From NCBI GenBank assembly GCA_012934845.2, contig WNNJ02001607.1, positions 1-64,000 on the forward strand: a stretch of DNA of 64,000 nucleotides, written 5' to 3'. The DNA comes from Pomphorhynchus laevis (taxonomy: Eukaryota > Acanthocephala > Palaeacanthocephala > Echinorhynchida > Pomphorhynchidae). Both the position numbers and the translations under genes were made by a program. This document shows positions 21,260 through 31,983 of the stretch, in pieces. The notes beneath the pieces are model-generated. The model did not search any database. It saw only the letters and a list, made by a program, of their open reading frames with translations, and was not told the DNA's origin. Every line of letters begins with the position of its first letter. Positions within the stretch are counted from its first letter, which is position 1.

Positions 21260-22975
21260 ATAATAAAGAATTAGTGGAATTCTGATAATTATAGCATTAC
21301 AGTGTCATGTCCTCAAATTGTACTTAAAGTGCCAATCACAATAATTATTATATTTTAAAATTTCTAGTTCAGTACATGGCAATCATTCCTTACTTAAAAT
21401 CAGATGTATACACATCCGAAACATTAAAGATACTGATACCATCTCTTTCGTCATATCTTTAATATTCTTGCTCAAAATTTATAAATGCAATTAGCATGGG
21501 CATATCATTGTCGATCTAGTCTTCGTCTTTTGTAGTGGTTTATATCTAGATATCCATTGTTTTTAAAAGTTGCTGAATATGTGACCTATTTTAACACAAA
21601 TTCAGAATCATTTGATGCGCTGCCCTTTGAAAATTTATGTTTAAGCAAAGTGTGAATACCGTTTGGATGTTCAATTTCATGTAATATTATTTTGGTTAAT
21701 AAATTTAACTACTTAGTTAGCGAACTAATTAATTTTATGGGTTCTCAATAAAATTAGTAAACGACATAGTTGGAAGGTTGGCTGCTAATTATATATCTTT
21801 TTCGTTATCTTGTAAATATACGGTGATAAAACATGCTATATTATAAAAGGATAATCGTATTTTATCTTTTGTCGTATTTTTATCACATTTTTGACTTTAT
21901 CTTATTTTGAGGATTATTGATAATTGTTCTGGCTTTATAAGTATCAGTAAAAAACTATGACTTATATTGTGTTTCTGTCATATTTCGTATGTATATTCAT
22001 TTTGAATTTTAATATAACGCGGTTAAATTCCTATTAAATTATTATTTTTAATATCAAAATAAATATTTTGATTAATTAATTGAAATAATTACTTTTTACG
22101 ATTTTAATATTATAATTTCTGATTTAATTTTTTAACTATACAATAAATTATTTTTATAATATTTTATATTATAAAAATAATATAAAATAAATTATTAATA
22201 TATAATATATAATAAATTATTATATATTTTTTATTATTATATAAATAATATAAAATACTATATAATATAGTATATCTTATACTAAATAAGATTTAAGAAA
22301 TTGCAGACTAAAATCATCAATTTCAATGATAATAAGGTATCGCTATGCTATAAAAACTTAAATTAAATAAATTATTTAATTTTTAACTATCTATTTAATT
22401 AGAAAATTTTAAATTTGATTTTAAATTTTCAAATTTTGATTTTCTAAATTTATTTACTGGAATTATTTATTAATTATTTATTATTAATAATTAATTATTT
22501 ATTAATTTATTTATTTATTTAATAAAATAAAAGTCTGTAATCTTATATTTTCTTGCAAGTGAATAAAATAAATGTAAGCTTGAATTATTTTTTAAGTTTC
22601 TTGAGCTTGTGTGGCCAACAATATTAATATTTAGGATCCAAAGTTTAGTTAAACTTCAAATTTTATTAGATAATTTTACTGAAACTAAAATGGAAGAAGA
22701 TTATGGGTTTTAATTTTCTTCTTCAAGAATTATGACCCATAATCGATTATGACGCAAGATTATGAATTTTAGTTTTTTTCTTCGTTTCAGTAAAACAATC
22801 TAATCAAAAATATAAGAAGATTATAGGTTTAGTGTGTACTATCAAATTTTATTGCATTTTCCAAGCATTTAATTAAATAAATTGCTTATCCTACTCCAAA
22901 ATTCCAAATTTAAAAAATTGCTCAGCATCAGTTATCTTATGTTAAGCTTAGAATGGAAGCCTTCTACCGAAATTA
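21260..22975. other. Intergenic, AT-rich; hairpin-element relative at 22690-22840
   Basis: No convincing gene. A short minus-strand stretch near 21600-21690 looks coding-like but is isolated. The segment 22690-22840 shares sequence with the 16911-17096 hairpin. Confidence 0.4.
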
Positions 22976-22979
22976 ATCT

Positions 22980-24400
22980 TTGAAGTTTTCTATGTAATTA
23001 GTGAGTTCTTTCGCATTTACATTTATAAGAGATTTGAGGATGTAAGCCCAAGCCTCATCGATAATGGCAAAAGATATAAAATCCAAGTCTTTAGCACATT
23101 TATTGAAGTTTAATTTCTCAGATATAATATTGTTAATCAATCCTTACCTTTAATCATCTTCCAAATTACTTGCACAATGTGAAAGTAACCAACCATATTA
23201 ATATCAGTAGAAAAGGCATTCCAAACCACTTTAAAATCCAATTTATCGAAATTAAGCGGCTAAAACATTCGGAGTAAAGCTTTTCTGTGAGATTATCATT
23301 GATTAATAATGTAAATAACGTTCTGTTGACTACTTATGTCTTACCGCTAATAAATTAGGAGAGTAAAAGAAATCAATCCAGCTAACTGAGTCTATGTATT
23401 TAATAATATCCCAATTTTGACCTACAAACGATTTTTGACATTAATTTAATGGAGAAAACACAATGATCATTGTTACCAAAATGATGATACATATTGTAAA
23501 TACAAGATCTAGAGTAGCACCGTTGACATGAGTTGGTTCTCTACAATGTTGCACTAAAAGTAGGTCAACAAGAAATAAATCACAAAATTGTTTTGATACG
23601 CCTAAGCAGGGTCATTCATATTCCCATCTACATTCAGAAGGTTGCGATTGACAAAAATTAGATAAATAATCCTTAAGCCGATATGCTCTCAAAGTGAAAG
23701 ATTGAGATCTATAAACAGCACAAACATTTAATTTAAAAATTGATGATTAATAGTAAAAGACAGTTTGAGAGAAGCGGGGTACAACGTACTGATGGTCGGC
23801 ACCGAACTACTTGAAAATTTATTATGCATAGATTCGTCTCTCTTTTGCTTATTCTACCCTGTAGCTCCTCGCGATCCTTCTTCAATTTCAAACGTTCATT
23901 AAAATTAATGTATCTCAGTATTTTTATAGTAGAATTTTTAAGAGATAACCACAACGAAGCAACATTTTAGCGTGGTCAGCAGTACTCAAGACGACATTCA
24001 ATACGCGAGGTTTCTTTATGGTACATTTCCCAAGACGAAATAAACTTCGAACTTGCATCTTCATAGTTCGGAGTTATCCTCTTTTTTCAGAAGTTTGGTA
24101 AATAATGCACGCACGCAATAAACGTGTTCACCAACTCTTACTTGGGAATTGATCATACACGACTCTTAAATTCAACTCAAAATAACATTCATACTTCTGT
24201 CCTAATGCCGATACCTTACTTTTCTTATATTGGATGCTCTGCCTGATGAATTTCTCTTTTCATCAACACTTGCATCGCATGAAGTTACAAGCTTTCACCG
24301 TTCATAATTTAAATGCGCACTAATCGAAGAATTAATTCGCATATGTTCGTTAATCTCATCATCATGCCCTTTGTCTAAACACCAACATATTTATCAGGAA
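22980..24400 (-). pseudogene. MULE-type transposase relic (tentative)
   Basis: Read on the minus strand, about 23170-23260 gives VGYFHIVQVIWKMI. This resembles the FFHxxQxIWRKI block near the catalytic centre of Mutator-like transposases. It is followed at 22985-23120 by a helical stretch like the next conserved part of that family. Stops and frame changes are frequent. The part up to about 24400, including the open frame 24375-24656, may belong to the same relic but shows no clear motif. DNA-transposon fossil; terminal repeats not found. Confidence 0.4.
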
Positions 24401-24700
24401 GGAGATCTTTACAGTTCTGTTTATGAGTAGCATAGTCATCGTTGTAGCTGCTTAAAATATTACTTTTGAGTTTGCTAGCATTATGAAAATTATGTTGATG
24501 TGAAATGTTATTTAGCACCGAATGATTAGTATTGTCTTGATTTTTTGTCGAATTTATACTGATTCTTCTCCAGATCTGTGTATGGGTATAGAACAAATTT
24601 TTTTGATCCGAATTTTCTATAGATTTGATGCGATTGACTCTGTAATTCCTATACAACAGTGTTTAAGAGAGCATAATGGTTGGCTGGCGATAGTTAAAAA

Positions 24701-25060
24701 TTGTCTCCACAGGATCCCATAGATTTATCAGATGATGATTGCCTTATTCGTTCATGGAGTATTTCATCAGCGCCAGTAGACACAGTACATCGATTTTTCG
24801 ATGAAAACATGAACAAAATCCACAGTAAAATGACATACCTTTCGAGCTCAAGTCCATTGATGGACTTGAGCTCGAAAATCGTCTATTCTCCAGCGAAAAA
24901 TATTTAACTTTTCGCTTTTTTGCTTGCAGTAGTGGTTTTCTACCTGGCACTGTCCTTCTGCCTCGACGATAATTTAAAAGATTCATGCAAAGATAAAATT
25001 TCAGTATGTTATCTGACATCGCCACTGAATTAGATGATACGGCACGTGTTCCTCTGTTGT
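24701..25060 (+). CDS. Possible exons of an unknown small gene
   Basis: After an acceptor-like CTCCACAG at 24713 an open stretch reads DPIDLSDDDCLIRSWS and continues to about 24810. GTAAAA at 24824 and GCTTGCAG at 24937-24944 could bound an intron; the next frame is hydrophobic (VVFYLALSF). A further in-frame ATG stretch lies at about 25008-25110. A perfect palindrome (24838-24878) falls in the putative intron. Low support; boundaries uncertain. Confidence 0.3.
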
Positions 25061-25110
25061 CTTCCAATAGAAGAAGACAATGCTCTGATCACTTATATTT
25101 TCATGGATAA

Positions 25111-25750
25111 TGTACGTTTCGGTAAAATGTACATCACATTTTGGTAAAATGCTTTAAAAAAGCGACATCTTCCGAAATTGCAATGTTTTAATAACCTAAA
25201 ATTATATAAATCAGTAAATCACGAGTGTGTCTGAGTTTAAAAAAAATCGTAATCAAAAGATATTTCGTTGATTTGTCTACTTGTTGGTATAACTTCCGCT
25301 ATCGGTATATTTTGCTTTCATATAATATTTTGAATGTAATCGAATAGGATAAATCACATCTATGTCAAACATCATGTGTAGAACATAAGACTCCATAAAG
25401 TTTTCATTTTTACAGTATATTAAATTTTGTATATTTACATCCTTTAAATTAAGATGTTCACCTTATAACTCGATTAAAGTTTAACTCAATGGGATTGCAG
25501 TGACCCCACACATTACGTTTGAATATGATCAGTAACATCTAGTTGGATTGAATTTGCAATTCTTAAGATATCGATTACAAAAACAATATTTTTAATTCAT
25601 TGAAATTCTGTCATCTAAGGTTTACAATATATAATATTTCTTTAGTAAAATGGTAATTCTGCTAAACGGAACACCACGTGTATTTTGACAGCTTAGAATA
25701 TGAACACAATTATTATCGTTTAAAAAATTTTCATGATGGAAACGGTATTC
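25111..25750. other. Intergenic, upstream of ATP synthase g
   Basis: AT-rich with no recognisable element; would contain the promoter of the gene at 25754, but no specific motif stands out. Confidence 0.4.
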
Positions 25751-25753
25751 TAG

Positions 25754-26077
25754 ATGAGTCTAATGCAATCTTTAGGAACTGCATCTGTTCGAACAGCCAA
25801 ATGGTGTGTTCCAAAAATGCAAAAATTTTGGTATTACGCAAAAGTTGAAATGCGACCACCGACTTTTGAAGAGATATCGAAAGTTCCTGGCGAAGTCCGA
25901 GCAATGCTCAAGAAAAATTGGAGAGAGTTAACTGTCAAAGAAGCATGGCTCAATACTCTTATTACCAGCGAATGTGTGTTTTGGTTTTTCTTGGGCGAGA
26001 TTATCGGGCGTGGATCTGTAATTGGTTACGATGTTTCCAGAGCCAAGGTTCATTATCCGCTTGGATTTCTTCCCTGA
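25754..26077 (+). CDS. ATP5MG: Mitochondrial ATP synthase subunit g
   Basis: Small membrane subunit of the F1Fo ATP synthase in the inner mitochondrial membrane. It takes part in dimerisation of the complex with subunits e and f. The single 107-codon frame matches the family length (about 100). Key features: a basic N-terminal third, then FWYYAKVEMRPPTFEEI (25-41), the most conserved block of the family; then ELTVKEAWLNTL (58-69) leading into the transmembrane helix (about 65-85) with FFLGEIIGRGS containing the conserved GEIIG; and a GYDV tail motif (91-94). The start fits the family and no intron is needed. The C-terminus is slightly longer than in vertebrates. No element interrupts it; likely a functional host gene. 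Confidence 0.92.
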   Translation: MSLMQSLGTASVRTAKWCVPKMQKFWYYAKVEMRPPTFEEISKVPGEVRAMLKKNWRELTVKEAWLNTLITSECVFWFFLGEIIGRGSVIGYDVSRAKVHYPLGFLP

Positions 26078-27405
26078 GTTATTTACGACTTTTTAATTTA
26101 CCACAAAAATTGTCTATCTTCAACTAAATTTATAGACTGCATTTCTTTAAAAGAAAGTGTTTCACATTATTACACGAAATACAATTAAATAAAGTTTAGC
26201 TCTGAATTAATTCTACCATAATAATCTAGAAGAAAAACAAATTTTGCTTAAATCAATAATTTAAGTACCTTAATGAAATAAAGCAAATCTCGAGCATCAG
26301 TTGTAAACATATCTAATCTAGAATTAACAACTTTCTGGATATTATGAATGGCTTTCAGATAACACGAATAAAAGCTTGCAACATTTATGACATATTAAGA
26401 AATATACAATACAAGTAGACAATTTCAACAATAATCAATAAATTAGCATAAATTTAGAAAGTCAGGCAATGCCAGTGACAAGTCTTTTATAAGCATTTCA
26501 AGAAATATGTTCATTTTTGCAGACGGTCAGGCTAGACATAAAGAAAAAATTTCTTGCTGCTTAAATGCTCTGGAAATTGTGACTTGTAATTTTTTTGTTT
26601 CTGCAAAAACCTTAATATATATGAAGCACATTAAATTAAACTACTGTTTAGTAAGACAACATCCAAGTTAAAATCACCAAGCGATCCTTAATACAATTGA
26701 AAAAATGTCAACTGTGATAAATTCTATGTAGTTTATATCGTTTTGGCTAATTAATTTTTAATTCTTATTAAAACATTATATTTTAATTAAATTTTAAATG
26801 CTAATTGTTAATGCTAATTAATTTTTAAATATTATTATAATTAAGTTAAACTAATGCAATTTAAGTTATTGTAATTATATCATTATAATTTTTAAATTAT
26901 TGATTAGAATAATAGAATTAAATTATTTAGAATTTAATTATTAAATCATTACACCCTTGAAATACATCGATTTTAATCAAAATTTAATGTTGTACAAAAT
27001 CTGAATCAAAATTTTTTGTATAAAGATTTAACAAACAACTTGAAATGAAGCTAGTTTAAACTCCTTGTTTAAATGTTAAATATTTTTTGGCTGGGTGTCT
27101 AGACAAAGAAACTGAAAAAAATGCATTTGACTAGGTATTTTATAGCTCGATGTGAAACATTATAGATTAAAAGTTTTAAAACTTTTGATGATTCAAAAAC
27201 ATTTAAAAATTTGATGATTTCAAAAGTAATTTGTTTATAAATTATTTTGTAAATAATTTAGTAATGACATAAATTCTTAAATTCTAAGTATGCAACATTG
27301 CCTTATATGCAATAGTCGTTTTGTCAAATGAGTTGAATTCCTAATATTAAAATACCGTTAATTCTATATTAAATACAATTAATACTTTTGCAATAATTAT
27401 ACAAT
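26078..27405. other. Intergenic AT-rich
   Basis: Follows ATP synthase g; an AATAAA at 26189-26194 could serve its polyadenylation. No gene or named repeat seen. Confidence 0.4.
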
Positions 27406-27442
27406 AAGATTATTAGTAATCATATAAGCCCGACGCGAAAGA

Positions 27443-27480
27443 ATTACGAATCCATTTTCGTCATCACTATGACTCATCAG
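27443..27480 (-). ncRNA. Antisense hammerhead core at the left end
   Basis: On the minus strand CTGATGA (27480-27474) is followed by stem II GTCAT/ATGAC with loop AGTG (27473-27460) and GAAA (27459-27456). Stem III is eroded, so this copy is probably inactive. Confidence 0.5.
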
Positions 27481-27734
27481 TGCCAGTACGAATGAATGGT
27501 ATCATCATTTGAGATTATAAGTAAGCCGATAAAAGTAAGCTGATATTAAGATAGTTTGCGCTGGCATTTGCCAGTGCTTTTGCTAATGATTCAATTTGGT
27601 GAAGCTATTGTAGTGCTAATTCAGTACTCTAGATGATGTTACTAGAGATTTTCTAGTAAATCATGCACTTGATTAATTCGTTGATTACCGTCTGCTAGTC
27701 CTCCTCTGCATCCAGCAGTGGGAGGGATCTGACA

Positions 27735-27770
27735 CTGATGAGTCATTGTGATGACGAAACGGCATTCGTC
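27735..27770 (+). ncRNA. Hammerhead ribozyme core, unit 1 (best preserved)
   Basis: CTGATGA 27735-27741; stem II GTCAT/ATGAC (27742-27755) perfect with loop TGTG; GAAA 27756-27759; stem III ACG/CGT (27759-27769) with loop GCATT; C 27770 at the expected cleavage position. All invariant core bases are present. Stem I is not evident between the immediate flanks, which leaves self-cleavage unproven. Confidence 0.65.
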
Positions 27771-28040
27771 ATTCTTTCGCGTCGGGCTTATATGATTGCT
27801 AAAAATTCACGCGGAATGATATCATCATTTGAGATTAAAAGTAAGCCGATATTAAGATAGTTTGCGCTGGCATTTGCCAGTGCTTTTGCTAATGATTCAA
27901 TTTGGTGAAGCTATTGTAGTGCTAATTCAGTACTCTAGATGATGTTACTAGAGATTTTCTAGTAAATCATGCACTTAATTCATTCGTTGATTGCCGTCTG
28001 CTAGTCCTCCTCTGCATCCAGCAGTGGGATGGAACTGTCA

Positions 28041-28076
28041 CTGATTACTCATAGTGATGACGAAACGGCATTCGTC
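28041..28076 (+). ncRNA. Hammerhead core, unit 2 (mutated)
   Basis: CTGATTA replaces CTGATGA and the first base of stem II is changed. GAAA, stem III and the GTC site (ending 28076) are intact. Its cleavage position is exactly 306 bp from that of unit 1. Confidence 0.55.
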
Positions 28077-28479
28077 ATGCTTTCGCGTTGGACTTATATG
28101 ATTACTAATAAGAATTATATAATAATTATAATAATTATATTAATATAACCTTTAATATAATATTTTTACTTTAAAGATTATTGGTAGTTGACTTAAATAG
28201 AATAAAGTTAAAATTAAATTTTTAATTAATCAATTAAATTCTAAATTAAATAGAATTCACTAATAGTGAATTCTAATATTTTAGTTGTACAACTTAAAAC
28301 ATATAACACAATAAAATTCGTATTTCGTTGCATTTGAATTTCGCAATGTTCCACTAAGAGCAACCTATTTCAAGGCCTTTGTCGGAAACCCGCAAAATAA
28401 TAATCGAATAGAATCTGAATATAAATCGATAAATTTCGATCTACAACGAACCTTAGTAATACACAGTTGTTAATATGTA

Positions 28480-28600
28480 ACAAACATACATTCCAGATAA
28501 TAACATATTCCTTAAATGAGCCAAAATACGATTTCCTCTTGCCTGCTTTAAGGTTATTAGGTTCCAAGTGCCAAACTTCATTAAGTTCATGAGTGTAGGT
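28480..28600 (-). pseudogene. LINE endonuclease N-terminal scrap
   Basis: Within a minus-strand open frame, KFGTWNLITLKQARGN resembles the (I/F)GTWNVRTL start of RTE/CR1-type endonucleases. About 35 residues only; no further motifs. Confidence 0.4.
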
Positions 28601-28803
28601 TTTCGACTGGAATTAAGAACATAGTAATAAAAAAAGTAAATCCCCAAAAGAGAGGATTTAAACAAACAAATATATTCTCCTAGGGAAGCTCGCGTTCACC
28701 GATACATGCAAAGCTTTCCACGGTATAAAATCCAGGATGGTAAGGTAAACCAAACTATATCAAATAAAAATATCAAATCCTCCACATCGAATAATATCTA
28801 GAT

Positions 28804-29122
28804 CAGAGGGGACCAACACTTTTCGATGAAGCGCCGATTTCCCTGTCAGAGAATATCAAATGCCCCAATTTTTGTTGCAAGAACCCACACATTTTTCAAA
28901 TATTTACCCTTTTTAATCAAAAATGTTGAAAAATATATAACTTTGTTTTCGTTAATAAGTAAAGTGTTCAAACTAACTTTTGGAAATAACCGTAAAATAA
29001 CTGAAAATTTTTATTAACAACTTTATAAGAAAAATCCCGTCTTTATTAAAAATATTATGCACCATCGTGCACCGTCCAAATGCGCCACATGTGGCGCATA
29101 CGCCATGAGTTGGCCACCTCTG
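28804..29122. mobile_element. hAT-type MITE with target-site duplication
   Basis: Terminal inverted repeats begin CAGAGGGGACCAAC on the left and, on the opposite strand, CAGAGGTGGCCAAC on the right; CAG-start ends are typical of hAT transposons. An 8-bp duplication flanks it: ATCTAGAT (28796-28803) and ATCGAGAT (29123-29130), one mismatch. At 319 bp it carries no transposase, so it was mobilised in trans. The internal palindrome TGCGCCACATGTGGCGCA lies at 29082-29099. Confidence 0.75.
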
Positions 29123-29130
29123 ATCGAGAT

Positions 29131-30620
29131 AATATACAGGCGCTTACATGCCAATAATGAGCGAATGTTTTCTAAATTCGCAAGTTCAATAACTGATATG
29201 TAATTGACAAAGTCACTTGATGACTTTGTCATCAAGTGAAATTTGATGACAAATCAGTGTTTTTGACCACCACTTTTATGGTGGTCAAAAACTAAGATAT
29301 ATAGCAGTAGAACACTGATATGCAATCTGTGCTACTTTAGAAAGTACCGTTACAAGTAAACCTGATAGAATTGATAGATTTCTGTTGCATTCTACTTCAC
29401 AACATCAGCAACAATTAGAAAATCTTCAAAACAGATTATAAATGTTACAACTTGAACCTTAAGTCAGTCTGCTTAGGAAAGACAAAACAATCAACGATGT
29501 CTGTTCTGAGTAGTGCATAGCCCATTCACGAGACATCTTTGAATGTATCATCAACTTCCATGTGTAACAATATGTTCAGCCATTTTTTGAGCAATTTTTA
29601 AATTTCAACAATTTGTTTGAAGATTTCAGAAAAAAATCAAAAAATATTTGACCAAATATAAAAAAATCAAACTGAAGTTGTGATGTCAAATAAAAATCAG
29701 CTTTCTATTCTGCTTTGGAAAATATAATATATCAAACGCTTGCTGTTCCATTTCAAGTAAAATTTCAATTTTCCTGTTGAATATTCCATTACTGAATTAA
29801 TCTTTCCAACGATCTAAAATAAATGTTATGCCGATTTCTCAGGCTAATGTCATTGCTAATAAAATTAAGAAATTTCAAAATCGTTTAGATACTGGAGCTC
29901 AGGAACATCAAATAAAAATTATTGATTTGCAGTGCGGGAATCAAGTACTGCTAGAATTTGCGTGAATTTGCTCGTCGGCTATTGGACGAAATATACATCA
30001 ATTTCATGCAATGTAATTCATTAAAAATAATACTGTAATCTTGTATTCCAGAGAAACTATGATATGATAGCAATATAAAAGATGAATGTTGCGAATATTA
30101 GCTTCATGTATTACTTCAGAGGAAAATTATTATTGCTTTGACAGAATATTGCTTTTCTAGTTCCTTAAAACTTAATAAAATTGGCCATTATTATCTAGAA
30201 TTAACTTAAAAATGTCAAAAGCTTCAATAAAATCTAGAAATTTTAAAAAGAAATTATCAACTAAAAATTATCAAAAGCTTCGTGCTTACTTAGTAATTCA
30301 AAAATGTTAAAATGAGCATTTGCACAAGCCATTTTTGCAAGTCAATTGGCTGAAAATCACATGTAAGTGATGTAACTACTTGAATAAAAGCTCCTCAATA
30401 ATCGCAAATTATAGGTGTGGCAAAAATCGAATGGCTCGGTCATATTCTTGCTAGGCTGTCCTTGAGAGATAAAACAGAAAAATGTAACGATAAAACATAA
30501 GTATCTTATCAAATTCTTTTTTAAATTTATAGTTTCTTAAGGCAGTTTCATTTATTTTTTCATCTTTACTAATTTATTTATGATAAATAAAATATTAAAT
30601 AATAAATAATAATTATTCGG
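29131..30620. other. Intergenic with small perfect hairpins
   Basis: Contains CTTGATGACTTTGTCATCAAG-type palindromes near 29216-29237 and a 13-bp-arm hairpin TTTTTGACCACCA/TGGTGGTCAAAAA at about 29260-29291. Otherwise AT-rich with no recognisable gene. Confidence 0.5.
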
Positions 30621-30766
30621 TTAATCGTCGTATTTCTTCTCGTCGTCAATTGATGCATTTTGATACTTCGCTATCAAATCTGTCATGTTTTTTGTAAATT
30701 CCAATTTAGACATTCCTTTACCAACATACCAATACAAAAAGGAATTCTTCTTTTGAGAAGTATCTT
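30621..30766 (-). pseudogene. Beta-tubulin-like C-terminal fragment
   Basis: On the minus strand a 47-residue open stretch ends at TAA. It contains SFLYWYVGKGMSKLEFTKN followed by MTDLIAKYQ and an acidic tail ending KKYDD. This parallels the beta-tubulin end [30 protein letters not shown] and the acidic C-terminus, with a few residues missing between EFT and NM. No other tubulin sequence lies upstream to 31.9 kb. Either the last exon of a divergent tubulin with distant exons outside what I can recognise, or a retro- or duplicated pseudogene fragment. GAG at 30767 is a poor acceptor, favouring a fragment. Confidence 0.55.
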
Positions 30767-30889
30767 CTCAAATTCTTAAGATACTATTTCGACAAAATTC
30801 ATCACGCAAGATATGCAAAGTTTATTTTTTAATGTGACAGCTGTCTAATAAAGCAATGACTTGGGTTTTAAAAAAGAAAAACACTTGAA

Positions 30890-31780
30890 GAGCCCCTCAC
30901 ACACTGTTGTTACTGTTGTATTATTTTGCAATGCGTCATGTTCAAATAAACCGTACACAAGTCGATACATATTATACTAACATCTCGTCCAAGAAATGTT
31001 CACCATTTTATTATGTAATCGCTTAAGTAAGTTAGACTTCTTTGAGGTTTTGAGGTAGCGCTGGCTTGCATTTTTTAGGCTATTCAGTGAAACAATCCTC
31101 ATCCGCAGAATGCCTCACATTAGCGTCTGCGCGAATTTCATTCACATGACGAGGATTACCGTCAATCTTTACCGCCCGTGATCCAACTCAATTACATTTA
31201 CAATTAGCTGCCAGCAAAATGCAAGTTATTTGCTGGTGTTCTGGACAAATCACCGTCTTGGGTGGACTTAGTTATACCAGTACACCATATTGGATGCATA
31301 TTGCCCAGTTCTCGCCGTTATCATTTTAATGATGTGTAACATCATAGTCAGACGTTTACAGTTGTTGACCCCAAGTACACCTGATTTCAACACTGGTATA
31401 TGCTGATCTATTCGATTACGTGCTTCACAGCTCTCAGAATTCGTTTAACTTCCGACGTGTTGAGTTATCTAGTGGATAAAGTCGTCTCGCTAAAAACGGT
31501 CTTGTGAAGACCAAAATGATGAACGCAAAAATGATTTTTCAATAGACAAAAACTCTCCTTTAATGCTACTCCGACAGACGCTAATACAACATCTTTAACT
31601 GGTCTAGATTTGGATCGATTTTGCATATTTAAAGAACTACTGTACAACTCAATACACGCCCTATTAACAGTAACCAACGCAAAAAGACGGATAAATGTTG
31701 TTCTGTGTGAAATCTAGCAAATCGCTTTTGAACACTTTTGATCGTGTTGAGTTGTTACCGGGATAATATTGTTGGATATT
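30890..31780. other. GC-richer relic, unclassified
   Basis: Coding-like composition with many stops in every frame; the minus-strand open stretch at 31465-31677 shows no motif I can name. Probably an old retroelement. Confidence 0.35.
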
Positions 31781-31983
31781 CCCCACTACTAAAATCAATA
31801 AAATTCACTTAAGATGTCTAATATCTTATCTAAAATGATATATTAAAAATAGTTCTAAATCTTATCTTTTTTATCCGAATTTATTGACTAAAGGCGAATT
31901 AGTTTTTAACTATCATTCATTTGCTTGTCATTTCGATAAATTAAAATCGATTTAATATTAAAGTTGAAATCAAAAGCTAACAC

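Larger units (their letters stand above)
27408..28118 (+). mobile_element. Retrozyme-like tandem element with hammerhead cores
   Basis: Two ~306-bp units in tandem (about 27503-27808 and 27809-28118), each ending in a sense hammerhead core. They are preceded by an inverted terminal copy (27413-27495) carrying the same core in antisense. AAGCCCGACGCGAAAGAAT (27426-27444) is the exact complement of 27771-27789. Unit bodies are almost identical, so the duplication is recent. No coding capacity. Size, tandem arrangement and short-stem-III hammerheads match animal retrozymes; the inverted end makes it also look like a MITE. Confidence 0.7.
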
